Below are positions 1 to 11,423 of a stretch of DNA of 64,000 bases, piece after piece. The notes under the pieces were generated by a model. The model was not told where the DNA came from. It ran no database searches and was given only the letters and a program-made list of their open reading frames with translations. Within the stretch, counting starts at the first letter, position 1. Each line of letters starts with the position of its first letter. The DNA is from Rhodococcus qingshengii JCM 15477 (GTDB taxonomy: Bacteria; Actinomycetota; Actinomycetes; Mycobacteriales; Mycobacteriaceae), in assembly GCF_023221595.1 (NCBI RefSeq), contig NZ_CP096563.1, positions 1-64,000 of the forward strand, in the 5' to 3' direction. The position numbers were made by a program, and so were the translations under genes.

Positions 1-19
1 AAACACGGGAAGGAACCAC

Positions 20-1582
20 GTGAACGACGATCCCAACGCGCTCGCACGGGTCTGGGTCGACGTGGTTGCAGAACTCACGAGTGATGACCCCGGAAGTAAT
101 CTTCCGGCTTTGAGCAGCAAGCAGAAGGCATTTGTCCGTCTGGTGAGGCCTCTCACACTTGCTCAGGGTTTTGCACTCCTCTCGGTTCCATCGCCATTTG
201 CTCAAGAGACGATCGAGCGCGATCTACGCGAGCCGATCCTGCAGGCACTCGGACGCCATCTCGGCGGCCAGGTCGAGGGACTCGGTGTCCGCATTGCACT
301 CGAAGACGATGCCGACGCACCCGCCGAACCGGTCGAGGAGCGCACGGGCAGCCGTCAGTTCGAGTCGGTCAGCTCATCAGGCGCATACCGTCGGCGCAGA
401 TTCACCGAAGGCGACGGCGAACCTTCGGACTCCGAGACTGCCGAGACCGAAGAAGTCGACGACGACCGCGAAGCACTCGCGAGCGTTCACGAATCGTGGC
501 CGTCGTACTTCACGAAGCCGCCCGCTACTCCTTCTGCTTCGGGGTCCGGCGCCAACAGCCTCAATGCGAAGTACACCTTCGACACTTTTGTGATCGGATC
601 GTCCAACCGATTCGCTCATGCCGCTGCCGTCGCGATCGCGGAGGCGCCGGCGCGTGCCTACAACCCCTTGTTCATCTGGGGAGCTTCGGGCCTGGGCAAG
701 ACGCACCTTCTTCACGCCGCCGGCCACTACGCACAGCGACTGTTCCCCGGCATGCGGGTCAAGTACGTCTCGACCGAAGAATTCACCAACGACTTCATCA
801 ACAGTCTTCGTGACGACCGCAAGGTCGCGTTCAAGCGTCGCTACCGGGAAACGGATGTCCTGCTGGTCGACGACATCCAGTTCATCGAAGGCAAGGAAGG
901 TATTCAGGAGGAGTTCTTCCATACCTTCAACACCTTGCACAACGCGAACAAGCAGATCGTCGTTTCCTCGGACCGTCCGCCCAAACAGTTGGCAACCCTC
1001 GAGGAGCGTCTGCGGACGCGCTTCGAATGGGGCCTGATCACCGACGTTCAGCCGCCTGAGCTCGAGACGCGTATCGCGATTCTGAGCAAGAAGGCGAGGA
1101 TGGATCGCCTCGAGGTCCCGCACGACGTCCTCGAGTTGATCGCCAGCCGTATCGAGCGCAACATTCGTGAACTCGAGGGCGCGTTGATCCGCGTCACCGC
1201 TTTTGCCTCGCTCAACCGCCAGCCGTTGGATCTGACGTTGGCCGAGGTGGTCCTGCGCGATCTGATGCCCGATTCGTCGAGCCTCGAGATCAACGCGGCG
1301 ACGATCATGGCGGTGACGGCCGAATACTTCAACATGTCGATCGACGACCTGTGTGGGCCGGGTAAGGCCCGGCCACTCGCTCAGGCCCGCCAGATCTCGA
1401 TGTATTTGTGCCGTGAGCTCACTGATTTGTCCTTGCCGAAGATCGGTCAGACGTTCGGCCGTGACCACACGACGGTCATGTACGCCGACAAGAAGATCCG
1501 TAAGGAAATGACGGAACGCCGCAAGGTGTACGACCAGGTTCAGGAGTTGACCGCAAGGATCAAGCAGCGCTCCAAGCGTTGA
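20..1582 (+). CDS. dnaA: Chromosomal replication initiator DnaA
   Basis: DnaA binds 9-mer DnaA boxes at oriC, forms an ATP-dependent filament and melts the origin. The 520 residues show the usual four regions: an N-terminal interaction domain (about 1-95), a long acidic low-complexity linker (about 96-180), an AAA+ core with Walker A GASGLGKT at 221-228 and Walker B LLVDD at 281-285, and a C-terminal DNA-binding domain carrying the signature [13 protein letters not shown]. The GTG start at 20 follows a GGAAGGA ribosome site. It is the first gene of the window, transcribed toward oriC and dnaN, and is followed by a strong hairpin at 1600-1638. The long acidic linker is typical of actinobacterial DnaA. 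Confidence 0.98.
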   Translation: MNDDPNALARVWVDVVAELTSDDPGSNLPALSSKQKAFVRLVRPLTLAQGFALLSVPSPFAQETIERDLREPILQALGRHLGGQVEGLGVRIALEDDADAPAEPVEERTGSRQFESVSSSGAYRRRRFTEGDGEPSDSETAETEEVDDDREALASVHESWPSYFTKPPATPSASGSGANSLNAKYTFDTFVIGSSNRFAHAAAVAIAEAPARAYNPLFIWGASGLGKTHLLHAAGHYAQRLFPGMRVKYVSTEEFTNDFINSLRDDRKVAFKRRYRETDVLLVDDIQFIEGKEGIQEEFFHTFNTLHNANKQIVVSSDRPPKQLATLEERLRTRFEWGLITDVQPPELETRIAILSKKARMDRLEVPHDVLELIASRIERNIRELEGALIRVTAFASLNRQPLDLTLAEVVLRDLMPDSSSLEINAATIMAVTAEYFNMSIDDLCGPGKARPLAQARQISMYLCRELTDLSLPKIGQTFGRDHTTVMYADKKIRKEMTERRKVYDQVQELTARIKQRSKR

Positions 1583-1599
1583 CCTGCACTTATTTCGAT

Positions 1600-1638
1600 C
1601 GATGCCGCTCGAGGCAGAGGTTCCCTCGAGCGGCATCG
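1600..1638. terminator. 15-bp hairpin after dnaA
   Basis: CGATGCCGCTCGAGG (1600-1614) is followed by 9 nt and then the exact reverse complement CCTCGAGCGGCATCG (1624-1638). There is no T-tract, so it could be a terminator of the actinobacterial U-less kind or an origin structure. Each arm contains a CTCGAG. Confidence 0.6.
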
Positions 1639-1763
1639 GTGTATTCGAAGGGTTCCACGTGCGGTCCCCTCGAGGGCGGTTGTCCACCTCGAGGGACGAC
1701 ACGCCGGAGTCAGACACGCCGATGAGAACAAACTCTTCGTTTCTTGTGAAAAGTATTCACATC

Positions 1764-1804
1764 TGTGGATAAGTGTGTTGATAACTCCGAAAGTCTGTGG
1801 AGTT
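1764..1804. promoter_or_regulatory. DnaA-box cluster in oriC
   Basis: TGTGGATAA (1764-1772) is a perfect box in reverse orientation. TGTTGATAA (1776-1784) and TGTGGAGTT (1796-1804) follow in the same orientation with one and two departures from consensus. Spacing is about one to two helical turns, which suits cooperative DnaA assembly. Confidence 0.75.
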
Positions 1805-2166
1805 CTCGAGGAGGAATCCGAAAACTTTCAGAGAGTGCACAGAGGGGGTCGATTGGTCCTCGAGTCTGTCCTCGAGAAGTGCACAGGCCCTCGAGGGGAC
1901 CTACCAGCGTCGACAACCGTTGCTCCACAGATTGCACAGGACTTATTACTACTACTGAGAATTTCCTAGGAAAAGCTCTTTGAAAATAGTTCTGGGGACA
2001 ACTCCTGTTGAGAACCTCGCCTCAGGCTGCGCTCGCCGCGGCTTCGGCTTTCCACTTGCGCCCTCGAGGGCATACGGTGGGCATCGCTTGGTCTGTGTCA
2101 GACTTCAAGTGAGCTGATGCAGATCCGCAGCAGACGAACATGCCTACCGAGAGGAATAACCCGGCG

Positions 2167-3351
2167 ATGGAGCTTGGAAGCCTGAAGTTTCGCGTTTCCC
2201 GGGAAGAGTTCGCTGATTCAGTAGCGTGGGTTGCTCGTAGCCTGCCCTCGAGGCCGCCCGTGCCGGTTCTCGGCGGAGTTCTTCTCGACGCAACCGAAGC
2301 CGGCCTCACCGTTTCCGGGTTCGACTACGAGGTATCCGCGCAGGTCCGCGTCTCGGCAGATGTCACAACTGCAGGTCAGGCACTCGTCTCCGGTCGCCTC
2401 CTCGCAGATATCACCAAGTCGCTTCCCAACAAGCCGGTCGATGTGACCCTCGAGGGCACTCGCGTGCTCATCTCGTGCGGAAGCGCCAAGTTCTCCCTGC
2501 CCACGATGCCGGTCGAGGACTACCCCCAGCTTCCGACGCTTCCGCAGCAGTCCGGGTCCATTCCCGTCGACCTGTTCTCCGAAGCCATCAGCCAGGTAGC
2601 TGTTGCAGCCGGCAAGGACGACACCCTTCCGATGCTCACGGGTATCCGTGTCGAGATCGAACAGAATTCGATCGTCCTCGCCGCTACCGACCGCTTCCGT
2701 CTCGCCGTACGTGAACTCGAGTGGACTCCGGCCAATCCCGACGTCCAGGCTGCTGTTCTCATCCCGGCCAAGACTTTGTCCGAGTCCGCGAAAACGCTTG
2801 CCGGCAATGCAAATTCGCCGGTCGAGTTGGCTCTCGGCTCCGGTACGACCATCGGAAACGACGGACTCCTCGGCATCGTCAACGACGGACGCCGCACCAC
2901 GACGCGCCTCCTCGACGCCGAGTTCCCGAAGTTCCGTCAGTTGCTGCCTGCTCAGCACACCGCGATGGCAACGGTCGAGGTCACGCCTCTCATCGAAGCC
3001 ATCAAGCGTGTAGCACTCGTCGCCGAGCGTGGCGCACAGGTTCGCATGCAGTTCTCCGCTGACGGCCTGCTCCTCTCTGCGGGTGGCGACGACGCCGGCC
3101 GCGCGGAAGAGACGCTCAACGCGTCGTTCCAGGGCGAAGCACTCACCATTGCGTTCAACCCCGGTTACCTGATCGACGGGTTGAACTCGCTTCACAGCGA
3201 AAACGTTCTGTTCGGCTTCACCACTCCCAGCCGTCCGGCTGTTCTTCGCCCCGCGGCCGAGGAAGAGCCCACGGCAGACGAGTCCGGTAACTTCGCTGCG
3301 CCCTCGAGCGAGTACACGTACCTGCTGATGCCGGTTCGCCTTCCGGGCTGA
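2167..3351 (+). CDS. dnaN: DNA polymerase III beta subunit (sliding clamp)
   Basis: DnaN forms the ring-shaped dimer that tethers DNA polymerase III and other repair factors to DNA. The protein starts [19 protein letters not shown] and ends [12 protein letters not shown]; this closing LMPVRLP segment is characteristic of bacterial clamps. Three repeated clamp folds span the ~394 residues. An in-frame ATG lies 27 bases upstream at 2140, but GAGAGGAA at 2149-2156 is well spaced for the ATG at 2167, which I chose. It sits between oriC and gnd, the usual place. Nothing unusual is seen in the protein. Confidence 0.95.
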   Translation: MELGSLKFRVSREEFADSVAWVARSLPSRPPVPVLGGVLLDATEAGLTVSGFDYEVSAQVRVSADVTTAGQALVSGRLLADITKSLPNKPVDVTLEGTRVLISCGSAKFSLPTMPVEDYPQLPTLPQQSGSIPVDLFSEAISQVAVAAGKDDTLPMLTGIRVEIEQNSIVLAATDRFRLAVRELEWTPANPDVQAAVLIPAKTLSESAKTLAGNANSPVELALGSGTTIGNDGLLGIVNDGRRTTTRLLDAEFPKFRQLLPAQHTAMATVEVTPLIEAIKRVALVAERGAQVRMQFSADGLLLSAGGDDAGRAEETLNASFQGEALTIAFNPGYLIDGLNSLHSENVLFGFTTPSRPAVLRPAAEEEPTADESGNFAAPSSEYTYLLMPVRLPG

Positions 3352-3395
3352 GTGGAACCCCGCACTTCAGTTCGCGCCTGACCAGGGAGAACAGT

Positions 3396-4304
3396 ATGAA
3401 GATCGGACTCGTAGGTCTCGGCAAGATGGGCTTCAACATGCGTGAGCGCTTGCGCGCGCATGGCCTCGAGGTGATCGGATACGACCCTCGACCGGAAGTC
3501 ACCGATGTCGGGTCACTTGCCGAACTCGCTGCTTCCCTCGAGGGACCTCGAGTCGTCTGGGTGATGGTTCCGGCCGGTGACATCACCCAGAGCACCATTG
3601 CCGAGCTGGCGGATGCCCTCGAGGGTGGCGATCTGGTCATCGACGGTGGGAACTCGCGTTACACCGACGATGCTGTCCATGCCGAGCTTCTGGGCGCCCG
3701 TGGGATCGGTTTCCTCGACTGCGGTGTCTCCGGTGGCATCTGGGGCCGTGAGAACGGATACGGCCTGATGGTGGGCGGATCCGAGCCCGACGTGGCAAAG
3801 GCAATGCCGATCTTCGACGCCCTTCGCCCCGACGGCGACGCTGCAGACGGTTTTGTCCACGCCGGCCCCGTCGGTGCTGGTCATTACGCGAAGATGGTGC
3901 ACAACGGCATCGAATACGGCCTGATGCAGGCGTATGCCGAGGGGTACGAGCTCCTCGAGGCGGAAAGCCTGATCGCGGACGTTCCCGGTGTGCTTCGAGC
4001 CTGGTCGAAGGGAACCGTCGTACGTTCGTGGTTGCTCGATCTGCTTGTCGACGCCCTCGAGGAGGATCCGGAGCTTGCGCAGATCACGGGCTATACCGAG
4101 GATTCCGGTGAGGGCCGCTGGACGGTCGAGGAAGCCATCAAGCACGCTGTCCCCGCTCCCGTCATCTCCGCTGCTCTGTTCGCGAGATTTGCTTCACGAC
4201 AGGATGATTCACCGGCCATGAAGGCGGTGTCGGCCTTGCGCAATCAGTTCGGTGGTCACGCGGTCAAGAGCGCTTCGCCCAAGAATTCGGCTTCTGGAAG
4301 CTAA
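3396..4304 (+). CDS. gnd: 6-phosphogluconate dehydrogenase, decarboxylating (short type)
   Basis: The enzyme oxidatively decarboxylates 6-phosphogluconate to ribulose 5-phosphate in the pentose phosphate pathway. The N-terminus has the dinucleotide fold GLVGLGKMG (residues 4-12), then DGGNSRYTDD and the substrate-binding CGVSGGIWGRENGYGLMVGG region, and later EDSGEGRWTVEEA. At 302 residues it belongs to the short class rather than the ~470-residue class of enteric bacteria. An AGGGAGAA ribosome site precedes the ATG. It ends directly against recF with no gap. Its place between dnaN and recF is common in mycolata. Confidence 0.93.
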   Translation: MKIGLVGLGKMGFNMRERLRAHGLEVIGYDPRPEVTDVGSLAELAASLEGPRVVWVMVPAGDITQSTIAELADALEGGDLVIDGGNSRYTDDAVHAELLGARGIGFLDCGVSGGIWGRENGYGLMVGGSEPDVAKAMPIFDALRPDGDAADGFVHAGPVGAGHYAKMVHNGIEYGLMQAYAEGYELLEAESLIADVPGVLRAWSKGTVVRSWLLDLLVDALEEDPELAQITGYTEDSGEGRWTVEEAIKHAVPAPVISAALFARFASRQDDSPAMKAVSALRNQFGGHAVKSASPKNSASGS

Positions 4305-5534
4305 GTGTTCGTTCGTAGATTTTCGCTGCGGGACTTCCGATCCTGGGATTCGCTGACGCTTGACCTCACGCCGGGAACAACCGTGTTCCTCGGTTCCAAC
4401 GGGCACGGTAAAACGAACGTCCTCGAGTCGCTCGGGTATCTGTCGACGCTGTCCTCTCATCGAGTGTCCACGGACGCACCGATGATCCGCAGCGGTTCCG
4501 CCAGTGCTTTTGCCGGTGCAACGGTGGTCAACAACGGACGCGAACTGACCATCGACGTCGAACTGATCGAGGGAAAGTCCAACCGCGCCAGGATAAATCA
4601 GTCTCCGACGCGTCGTCCGCGGGAAGTGCTGGGGATTCTGCAGTCGGTGATGTTCGCGCCGGAAGACCTGTCGTTGGTTCGCGGAGATCCTGGCGATCGT
4701 CGACGCTATCTCGACGAGTTGTTGACGTCCCGGATACCCCGAATGGCTGCTGTCCGTGCGGATTACGACAAAGTTCTGCGTCAGCGCTCAGCCCTACTCA
4801 AAACTGCCGGTGCGGCTTTGCGTCGCGGTTCTCGTGGTGGCGAGTCCGACAACGTCCTCTCCACCCTCGAGGTGTGGGACGGGCATCTGGCCGCTCACGG
4901 CGCACAATTGTTGGCCGGGCGCCTCGAGTTGGTCCATGATCTGGCGCCCCACCTGGCGGAGTCGTATCGTTCCATCGCACCCGAATCCCGGCCGGCGTCG
5001 ATTCGATACAAGAGCAGTCTGGGGTCCTCGTTGGATCCCGAATTCACCGACCCTGCAAGGATTTCCGGTATCGACGACGTTGCGTACCTCGAGGAGAGAT
5101 TCCATCTCGAGTTGGCACAGATGAGGTCGAAGGAAATCGATCGCGGAGTGTGTCTGGTCGGTCCGCATCGGGACGATCTGGAGCTGATTCTCGGTGACAG
5201 CCCGGCGAAAGGCTTTGCAAGCCATGGTGAATCGTGGTCTTTTGCGCTTTCGCTGCGGCTGGCAGGTTTTGCCCTGTTGCGCGCCGACGGCAGCGACCCG
5301 GTCCTGATGCTCGACGACGTATTCGCGGAGTTGGACCGTCGTCGGCGTCGTGCGCTCGCCACCGTTGCAGCCACCGCCGAACAGGTGCTGATCACGGCCG
5401 CCGTTCCCGAGGATGTACCGGACGAACTCGAGGCGGCCAAGTTCGGCGTCGAAGCCTCCGATACCGGAGACGGTCGGATATCCCGGATAGTGCCCGTAGG
5501 CTCGACGGATCAGGAGGTCGAGTTCGATGACTGA
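4305..5534 (+). CDS. recF: DNA replication and repair protein RecF
   Basis: RecF is an ABC-type ATPase that helps load RecA at gaps and stalled forks. The sequence shows Walker A GSNGHGKT (30-37), an ABC-like signature near [11 protein letters not shown] and Walker [13 protein letters not shown] toward the C-terminus, as in other RecF proteins. Length is 409 residues. The GTG start abuts the stop codon of gnd, implying translational coupling. The 3' end overlaps the next gene by 8 bases. Confidence 0.95.
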   Translation: MFVRRFSLRDFRSWDSLTLDLTPGTTVFLGSNGHGKTNVLESLGYLSTLSSHRVSTDAPMIRSGSASAFAGATVVNNGRELTIDVELIEGKSNRARINQSPTRRPREVLGILQSVMFAPEDLSLVRGDPGDRRRYLDELLTSRIPRMAAVRADYDKVLRQRSALLKTAGAALRRGSRGGESDNVLSTLEVWDGHLAAHGAQLLAGRLELVHDLAPHLAESYRSIAPESRPASIRYKSSLGSSLDPEFTDPARISGIDDVAYLEERFHLELAQMRSKEIDRGVCLVGPHRDDLELILGDSPAKGFASHGESWSFALSLRLAGFALLRADGSDPVLMLDDVFAELDRRRRRALATVAATAEQVLITAAVPEDVPDELEAAKFGVEASDTGDGRISRIVPVGSTDQEVEFDD

Positions 5535-6072
5535 AGACAGCAGCGCGGCTCCGGAGCCCGAGCTCAAGGGGATCGATCTGGCGCGCCGTGCCCTCGAGGA
5601 GGCACGCGCGACAGCCAAAGCCAACGGCAAGGCCGTCGGGCAGGGGCGCTCGTCGCCCAAATACGGAAGTGGCCGTCCGCGTCGACGCAGCGGTTGGTCC
5701 GGCCCCGGCCCGGATGCGCGGGACCCTCAGCCGTTCGGTGCTCTCACCAGCGCTATCTCCAAATCGCGTGGGTGGTCCCCCAAGGTGTCCGAGGGCACGG
5801 TCCTCGGTCGGTGGCCGCAGGTCGTCGGAGAAGACATCTCCGCGCACGCCGAGCCGATCTCTCTGAAAGAAGGTGTTCTCAGCATCTCCGCCGAGTCGAC
5901 GGCGTGGGCTACCCAGTTGCGCATGATGCAGTCCCAGATTCTGGCCAAGATCGCTGCTGCCGTCGGTGACGGCGTCGTGAAGACACTGCGGATCACCGGT
6001 CCGAGTGCGCCTAGCTGGCGCAAGGGAGAAAGGCATGTGAAAGGCCGCGGACCTCGCGATACGTACGGCTGA
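5527..6072 (+). CDS. dciA: DciA-like DUF721 protein (helicase-loading factor)
   Basis: DUF721/DciA proteins help deliver the replicative helicase DnaB in bacteria lacking DnaC/DnaI. The 181-residue protein has a basic, disordered N-terminal half and a C-terminal fold starting near [26 protein letters not shown], with the [22 protein letters not shown] segment typical of the family. The ATG overlaps the recF end, with AGGAGGT just upstream. It corresponds by position to Rv0004 of M. tuberculosis. The direct role in helicase loading is established for relatives and inferred here. Confidence 0.88.
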   Translation: MTEDSSAAPEPELKGIDLARRALEEARATAKANGKAVGQGRSSPKYGSGRPRRRSGWSGPGPDARDPQPFGALTSAISKSRGWSPKVSEGTVLGRWPQVVGEDISAHAEPISLKEGVLSISAESTAWATQLRMMQSQILAKIAAAVGDGVVKTLRITGPSAPSWRKGERHVKGRGPRDTYG

Positions 6073-6078
6073 GGAAAA

Positions 6079-6093
6079 CTCAACCAGGCCCTG
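6079..6093. promoter_or_regulatory. 15-bp palindrome just after dciA
   Basis: AACCAGG-C-CCTGGTT is a perfect palindrome 7 bases after the dciA stop codon. It may be a short terminator stem or an operator for the following operon. No T-tract follows. Confidence 0.4.
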
Positions 6094-6112
6094 GTTCTAC
6101 CTATTACTTCGT

Positions 6113-6142
6113 GTTACAGTTAAAACTCGCTAGTGAGTGAAC
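6113..6142. promoter_or_regulatory. Candidate operator upstream of the diiron/reductase operon
   Basis: ACAGTT...ACTC...GAGT...AACTGT forms a dyad of 30 bp: ACAGTT (6113-6118) pairs with AACTGT (6137-6142) and ACTC pairs with GAGT inside. It lies about 55 bases before the first gene of the operon, where a TetR-type repressor site would be expected. The regulator is not in the neighbourhood. Confidence 0.4.
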
Positions 6143-6196
6143 TGTGTCACAAGGCTGTCGTTCCCCACCGATCGGCAGGCATGAAGGAGTAGCTAG

Positions 6197-7108
6197 ATGT
6201 CGCAGAAGATATCGACACCCGCTTCGTCGTTCGCCGAGCCGGATCACATCCTGTTGCAGGCTCGCAATGTCGAGTTCGACTGGTCCGATCTGCCCATGCA
6301 CTGGATTCCGGGCGATCCGTTCAGCACACACGTTCTCAACGTGCTCCATCTGCTCCTCCCTGCCGGTGAGGAATGGTTTGTCGAGACCTTCAAGGAAGCT
6401 CTTCCCCTCATCGAGGACGAGAAGCTCCGTGAAGACGTCGTCGGATTCATCGGCCAAGAGGCGATGCACTCCAACGCGCACTCGGGCGTCCTGGTCCATC
6501 TCAAGGAGAACGGCCTCGATCCGACGCCGTACACCCAGCAGATGGAATGGACCTTTTCGAAACTGCTCGGACCGCGTCCGATGACAGGACTGCGTGCCGA
6601 GAATCACCTGGTGGAGCGCTTGGCGATCATCGCGGCAATCGAACACATCACGGCTTTTCTCGGCGACTGGGTGCTCAACGCCAAGGGACTCGACAAAGCC
6701 GGTATGCACCCGACCATGCTCGATCTGCTCCGCTGGCACGGTGCCGAGGAGGTAGAACACCGCTCCGTCGCGTACGACGTGATGCGCTACTTCGACAAGC
6801 GCGAGACACGCCGCATCCGAACCCAGATCGTCGTCACGCCGGTACTGGTGTGGCTGTGGATTCGTGGCACCAGGTTCCTGATGCGCAACGATCCCGAACT
6901 TGCCGCTCAGGCCCCCAGCCGTCGACGCCCCCACCTGTCCGATTTCATCGCGGCCGGTAAGCGCGGCACAGTTCCCACGTCGTTCGAGCTGGTCAAGCGG
7001 ATGTCGACCTACTTCAGCAAGTCCTATCACCCCAGTAACGAGGGCTCGACCGCCCAGGCGGTGCAGTACCTGGCGTCGTCACCCGCAGCTCAGGCGGCTG
7101 CACGGTGA
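6197..7108 (+). CDS. PF10118-family ferritin-like metalloprotein (annotated metal-dependent hydrolase)
   Basis: A 303-residue soluble protein of the family usually labelled 'predicted metal-dependent hydrolase' (PF10118). The sequence shows a four-helix di-metal pattern: Glu near 59, E88-A-M-H91, E149, and E185-V-E-H188, that is E / ExxH / E / ExxH as in ferritin-like diiron enzymes. Its stop codon overlaps the start of a ferredoxin-reductase gene, so the two are translationally coupled. That pairing favours an oxygen-activating diiron oxidase or desaturase over a hydrolase. The substrate is unknown. A dyad-symmetric operator candidate lies upstream. Confidence 0.8.
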   Translation: MSQKISTPASSFAEPDHILLQARNVEFDWSDLPMHWIPGDPFSTHVLNVLHLLLPAGEEWFVETFKEALPLIEDEKLREDVVGFIGQEAMHSNAHSGVLVHLKENGLDPTPYTQQMEWTFSKLLGPRPMTGLRAENHLVERLAIIAAIEHITAFLGDWVLNAKGLDKAGMHPTMLDLLRWHGAEEVEHRSVAYDVMRYFDKRETRRIRTQIVVTPVLVWLWIRGTRFLMRNDPELAAQAPSRRRPHLSDFIAAGKRGTVPTSFELVKRMSTYFSKSYHPSNEGSTAQAVQYLASSPAAQAAAR

Positions 7109-8229
7109 TTTCACTCTCGAGGGTCAAGGACGTCATCTCCGGGCACGACGGGTTGCCGCGTTTTCCGGCGCCACCCGATTTGTCCGGAAAGAACCGTCCC
7201 GACCGTGCCATGCGCATCACGGAGTTATTGGCGGACAAGTACCTTCGGGTGTTGACGGCCTACGACTACAACCCCGAGATCGCTGGCCACAACCCCGACA
7301 CGGCCATGAACATGGTGGTCAGTACGCGTGAGGTGGTGGCGACCGACGAGAACGTCGTTCGCCTGCGCTTCGAATCCGCGGACGGCTCACCGATTCCGCC
7401 GTGGCATCCGGGTTCGCACCTGGACTTCCATCTACCTTCGGGTCTGCGGCGTCAGTATTCGCTGTGCGGCGACCCTGCCGACCGCACGGGGTACAGCGTC
7501 GCGGTGCGCCGGATCCCCGACGGCGGTGGCGGTTCCATCGAGATGCACGCTCTCCAGCCCGGTGAGCACGTCACGGTACGCGGACCACGCAACGGCTTCC
7601 CGTTTGTCGGAGAAGGCAGCGCGTTGTTCGTCGCCGGCGGCATCGGTATCACGCCGATCATCGCAATGGTCCGTGCAGCAAGAGAATTGGGGATGGACTG
7701 GTACTTCGTGTACTCGGGCCGCTCCCGTGAATCCATGCCGTTCCTCGACGAGATCGCAACCTGGGATCCCGAGCGTGTCTTCGTGCGCCCGGACGACGAG
7801 TTCGGATTGCCCACCACCACAGACCTTCTCGGACGAGCGCCGGTCGGCGGCGCCGTGTACTGCTGTGGCCCGACGCCGATGCTCGATGCCGTCCGCCGCG
7901 GTTTCCGCGATACACCCTCCACCGCTTTGCATTTCGAGCGGTTCGGGGCTCCGCCGGTGATCGACGGCAAGGAATTCGAAGTGCAGCTTGTCAATTCGGG
8001 TCAGGTACTCGCCGTGCCCGCCGACGAGTCCGCGCTCGACGTCATCAAGAAGGCATTGCCCGGTGTCGGGTACTCGTGTCAGCAGGGTTTCTGCGGAACC
8101 TGTCGTGTGAAGGTGCTCGCGGGTAAACCCGATCACCGCGAAAGGCGTCTGACCGACACCGAACAGGAAACGGAGATGCTCATCTGCGTATCCCGTTCCG
8201 ACGGTGGACGTCTCGTTCTCGATCTCTAG
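7105..8229 (+). CDS. PDR/VanB-type ferredoxin reductase (FMN/FAD, NAD(P)H, 2Fe-2S)
   Basis: A 374-residue electron-transfer protein. After a ~60-residue N-terminal extension comes a flavin-binding RQYSLCGDP region, then the nicotinamide-binding fold (VAGGIGITPIIAMVRAA, YCCGPTPMLDAV) and a C-terminal plant-type 2Fe-2S domain with C325, C330, C333 and C361. This order (flavin - NAD - ferredoxin) is that of phthalate dioxygenase reductase and VanB. The GTG start overlaps the TGA of the preceding metalloprotein (GTGA). It probably supplies electrons to that protein; this is inferred from coupling, not shown. Confidence 0.88.
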   Translation: MISLSRVKDVISGHDGLPRFPAPPDLSGKNRPDRAMRITELLADKYLRVLTAYDYNPEIAGHNPDTAMNMVVSTREVVATDENVVRLRFESADGSPIPPWHPGSHLDFHLPSGLRRQYSLCGDPADRTGYSVAVRRIPDGGGGSIEMHALQPGEHVTVRGPRNGFPFVGEGSALFVAGGIGITPIIAMVRAARELGMDWYFVYSGRSRESMPFLDEIATWDPERVFVRPDDEFGLPTTTDLLGRAPVGGAVYCCGPTPMLDAVRRGFRDTPSTALHFERFGAPPVIDGKEFEVQLVNSGQVLAVPADESALDVIKKALPGVGYSCQQGFCGTCRVKVLAGKPDHRERRLTDTEQETEMLICVSRSDGGRLVLDL

Positions 8230-8257
8230 ATATTTCCCGACTCCGAAGGGTTCGACA

Positions 8258-9181
8258 ATGTCGAAGCACTCTCCTGTCCATGCCGTGACCGCGCGTCGCG
8301 TGACCAACGGTTCCGTCAGCCTGGCCGTGTTCGAGCAGGGCAAGGCGGACGGCGAGACCATCGTCCTGGTGCATGGTTGGCCCGACACCCATGAACTGTG
8401 GAACCGCATCGTGCCTTTGCTGGCAGACGACTTCCGCGTCGTCAGCTACGACAGCCGCGGGGCCGGTGAGAGCACAATCCCCTCGAGGGTGCAGGACTAC
8501 CAACTGAGCGCACTGGCCGGCGATCTTTTTGCCGTCATCGACGCGGTCAGCCCGGGCAAGCCGGTGCACGTCCTCGCGCACGACTGGGGATCCGTCGAAA
8601 CGTGGGAAGCGGTCTGCGAGCCGGGTGCCGAAGAGAAGATCGCGTCGTTCTCGTCCATCTCGGGCCCCAATCTCGATCATCTCGGCAAGTGGATCCGGGC
8701 GAGCGCGTCCAAGCGTCGTTTCCTCGGCCCGGCGGCGCAGGGAATTGCGTCGGCCTACACCGTTCTGTTCCAGATTCCCGGGCTGTGCACCCTTCCGTTG
8801 CGTCTGTGGTTCTCCAAGCACTGGCCGGCATTTCTGGGCTTCTTCGACGGTCTGGACTCCCGTGTGGTCAACACCGCGCCCACCATCGCCGACGACATGG
8901 TGAACGGACTCAAGCTTTATCGCGCTAACATCCGGCCGTCTCTCGGCAAGCCGCGGGATCGGTACACGGACGTGCCTGTTCAGCTCATTCTGAACAAGTA
9001 CGACAAAGCCGTTCGTCCGGTGGGATACGAAGACACCGAAAAATGGGTCTCCGACCTGCAGCGACGTGAAATTGCCGCGGGACACTGGTCACCGTTTTCA
9101 CATCCGGGCGAGGTTGCCGAACATGCGCGGGCATTTATCGCGAGCCTGAGAGAGCGTCGCTCGGAGAAGCAAAGTTCCTAG
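8258..9181 (+). CDS. Alpha/beta hydrolase of the epoxide-hydrolase type
   Basis: The protein has the oxyanion motif HGWP (39-42) and the nucleophile elbow AHDWGS with Asp109 in place of serine, which is the hallmark of epoxide hydrolases and haloalkane dehalogenases. The final catalytic histidine is likely in GHWSPFSHP near residue 280. I chose the ATG at 8258 because GAAGGG lies a few bases before it; an upstream in-frame start at 8204 would overlap the reductase gene. At 307 residues it is a free-standing hydrolase. The third gene of the redox operon, it may act on an oxidised lipid product. Confidence 0.85.
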   Translation: MSKHSPVHAVTARRVTNGSVSLAVFEQGKADGETIVLVHGWPDTHELWNRIVPLLADDFRVVSYDSRGAGESTIPSRVQDYQLSALAGDLFAVIDAVSPGKPVHVLAHDWGSVETWEAVCEPGAEEKIASFSSISGPNLDHLGKWIRASASKRRFLGPAAQGIASAYTVLFQIPGLCTLPLRLWFSKHWPAFLGFFDGLDSRVVNTAPTIADDMVNGLKLYRANIRPSLGKPRDRYTDVPVQLILNKYDKAVRPVGYEDTEKWVSDLQRREIAAGHWSPFSHPGEVAEHARAFIASLRERRSEKQSS

Positions 9182-9256
9182 CGTTTCACCTTCCGGGGAT
9201 CGTAAAAATTCGTCTGCGGCGCAGCCAGGGGTGTCATTGGCCGCTTCTAGTCGGTG

Positions 9257-9268
9257 CTTACCAGTAAG
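9257..9268. promoter_or_regulatory. Inverted repeat in the gyrB upstream region
   Basis: CTTAC-CA-GTAAG is a perfect 5+2+5 dyad 110 bp before gyrB, nested within a larger imperfect dyad (GCCGC..CTAGT near 9240 and ACTAGCGGC near 9281). It could be an operator or a supercoiling-sensitive structure in the gyrase promoter. Confidence 0.35.
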
Positions 9269-9282
9269 ATGGTCAACGGTAA

Positions 9283-11415
<2,133 letters not shown>

Positions 11416-11423
11416 GGCCTGCA

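Larger units (their letters stand above)
1583..2166. other. oriC: Replication origin oriC between dnaA and dnaN
   Basis: This 580-bp stretch between dnaA and dnaN is non-coding. It holds one perfect DnaA box (TGTGGATAA, 1764-1772) and near-consensus boxes at 1680-1688 (TTGTCCACC), 1776-1784 (TGTTGATAA), 1796-1804 (TGTGGAGTT) and 1993-2001 (TGGGGACAA). An AT-richer segment at about 1940-1990 is the likely unwinding region and contains a DnaA-trio-like tract on the minus strand. Nine CTCGAG palindromes are scattered through it. Location between dnaA and dnaN is the standard actinobacterial origin position. The box calls were made by eye. Confidence 0.9.

Noticed and set aside
1651..1667. parS-like site (CCACGTG core) after dnaA
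   Set aside because: Only the CACGTG core fits; flanks do not match the GTTTCACGTGAAAC consensus.
377..1717. Minus-strand open frame opposite dnaA
   Set aside because: Shadow frame; the protein has no recognisable pattern and dnaA is certain.
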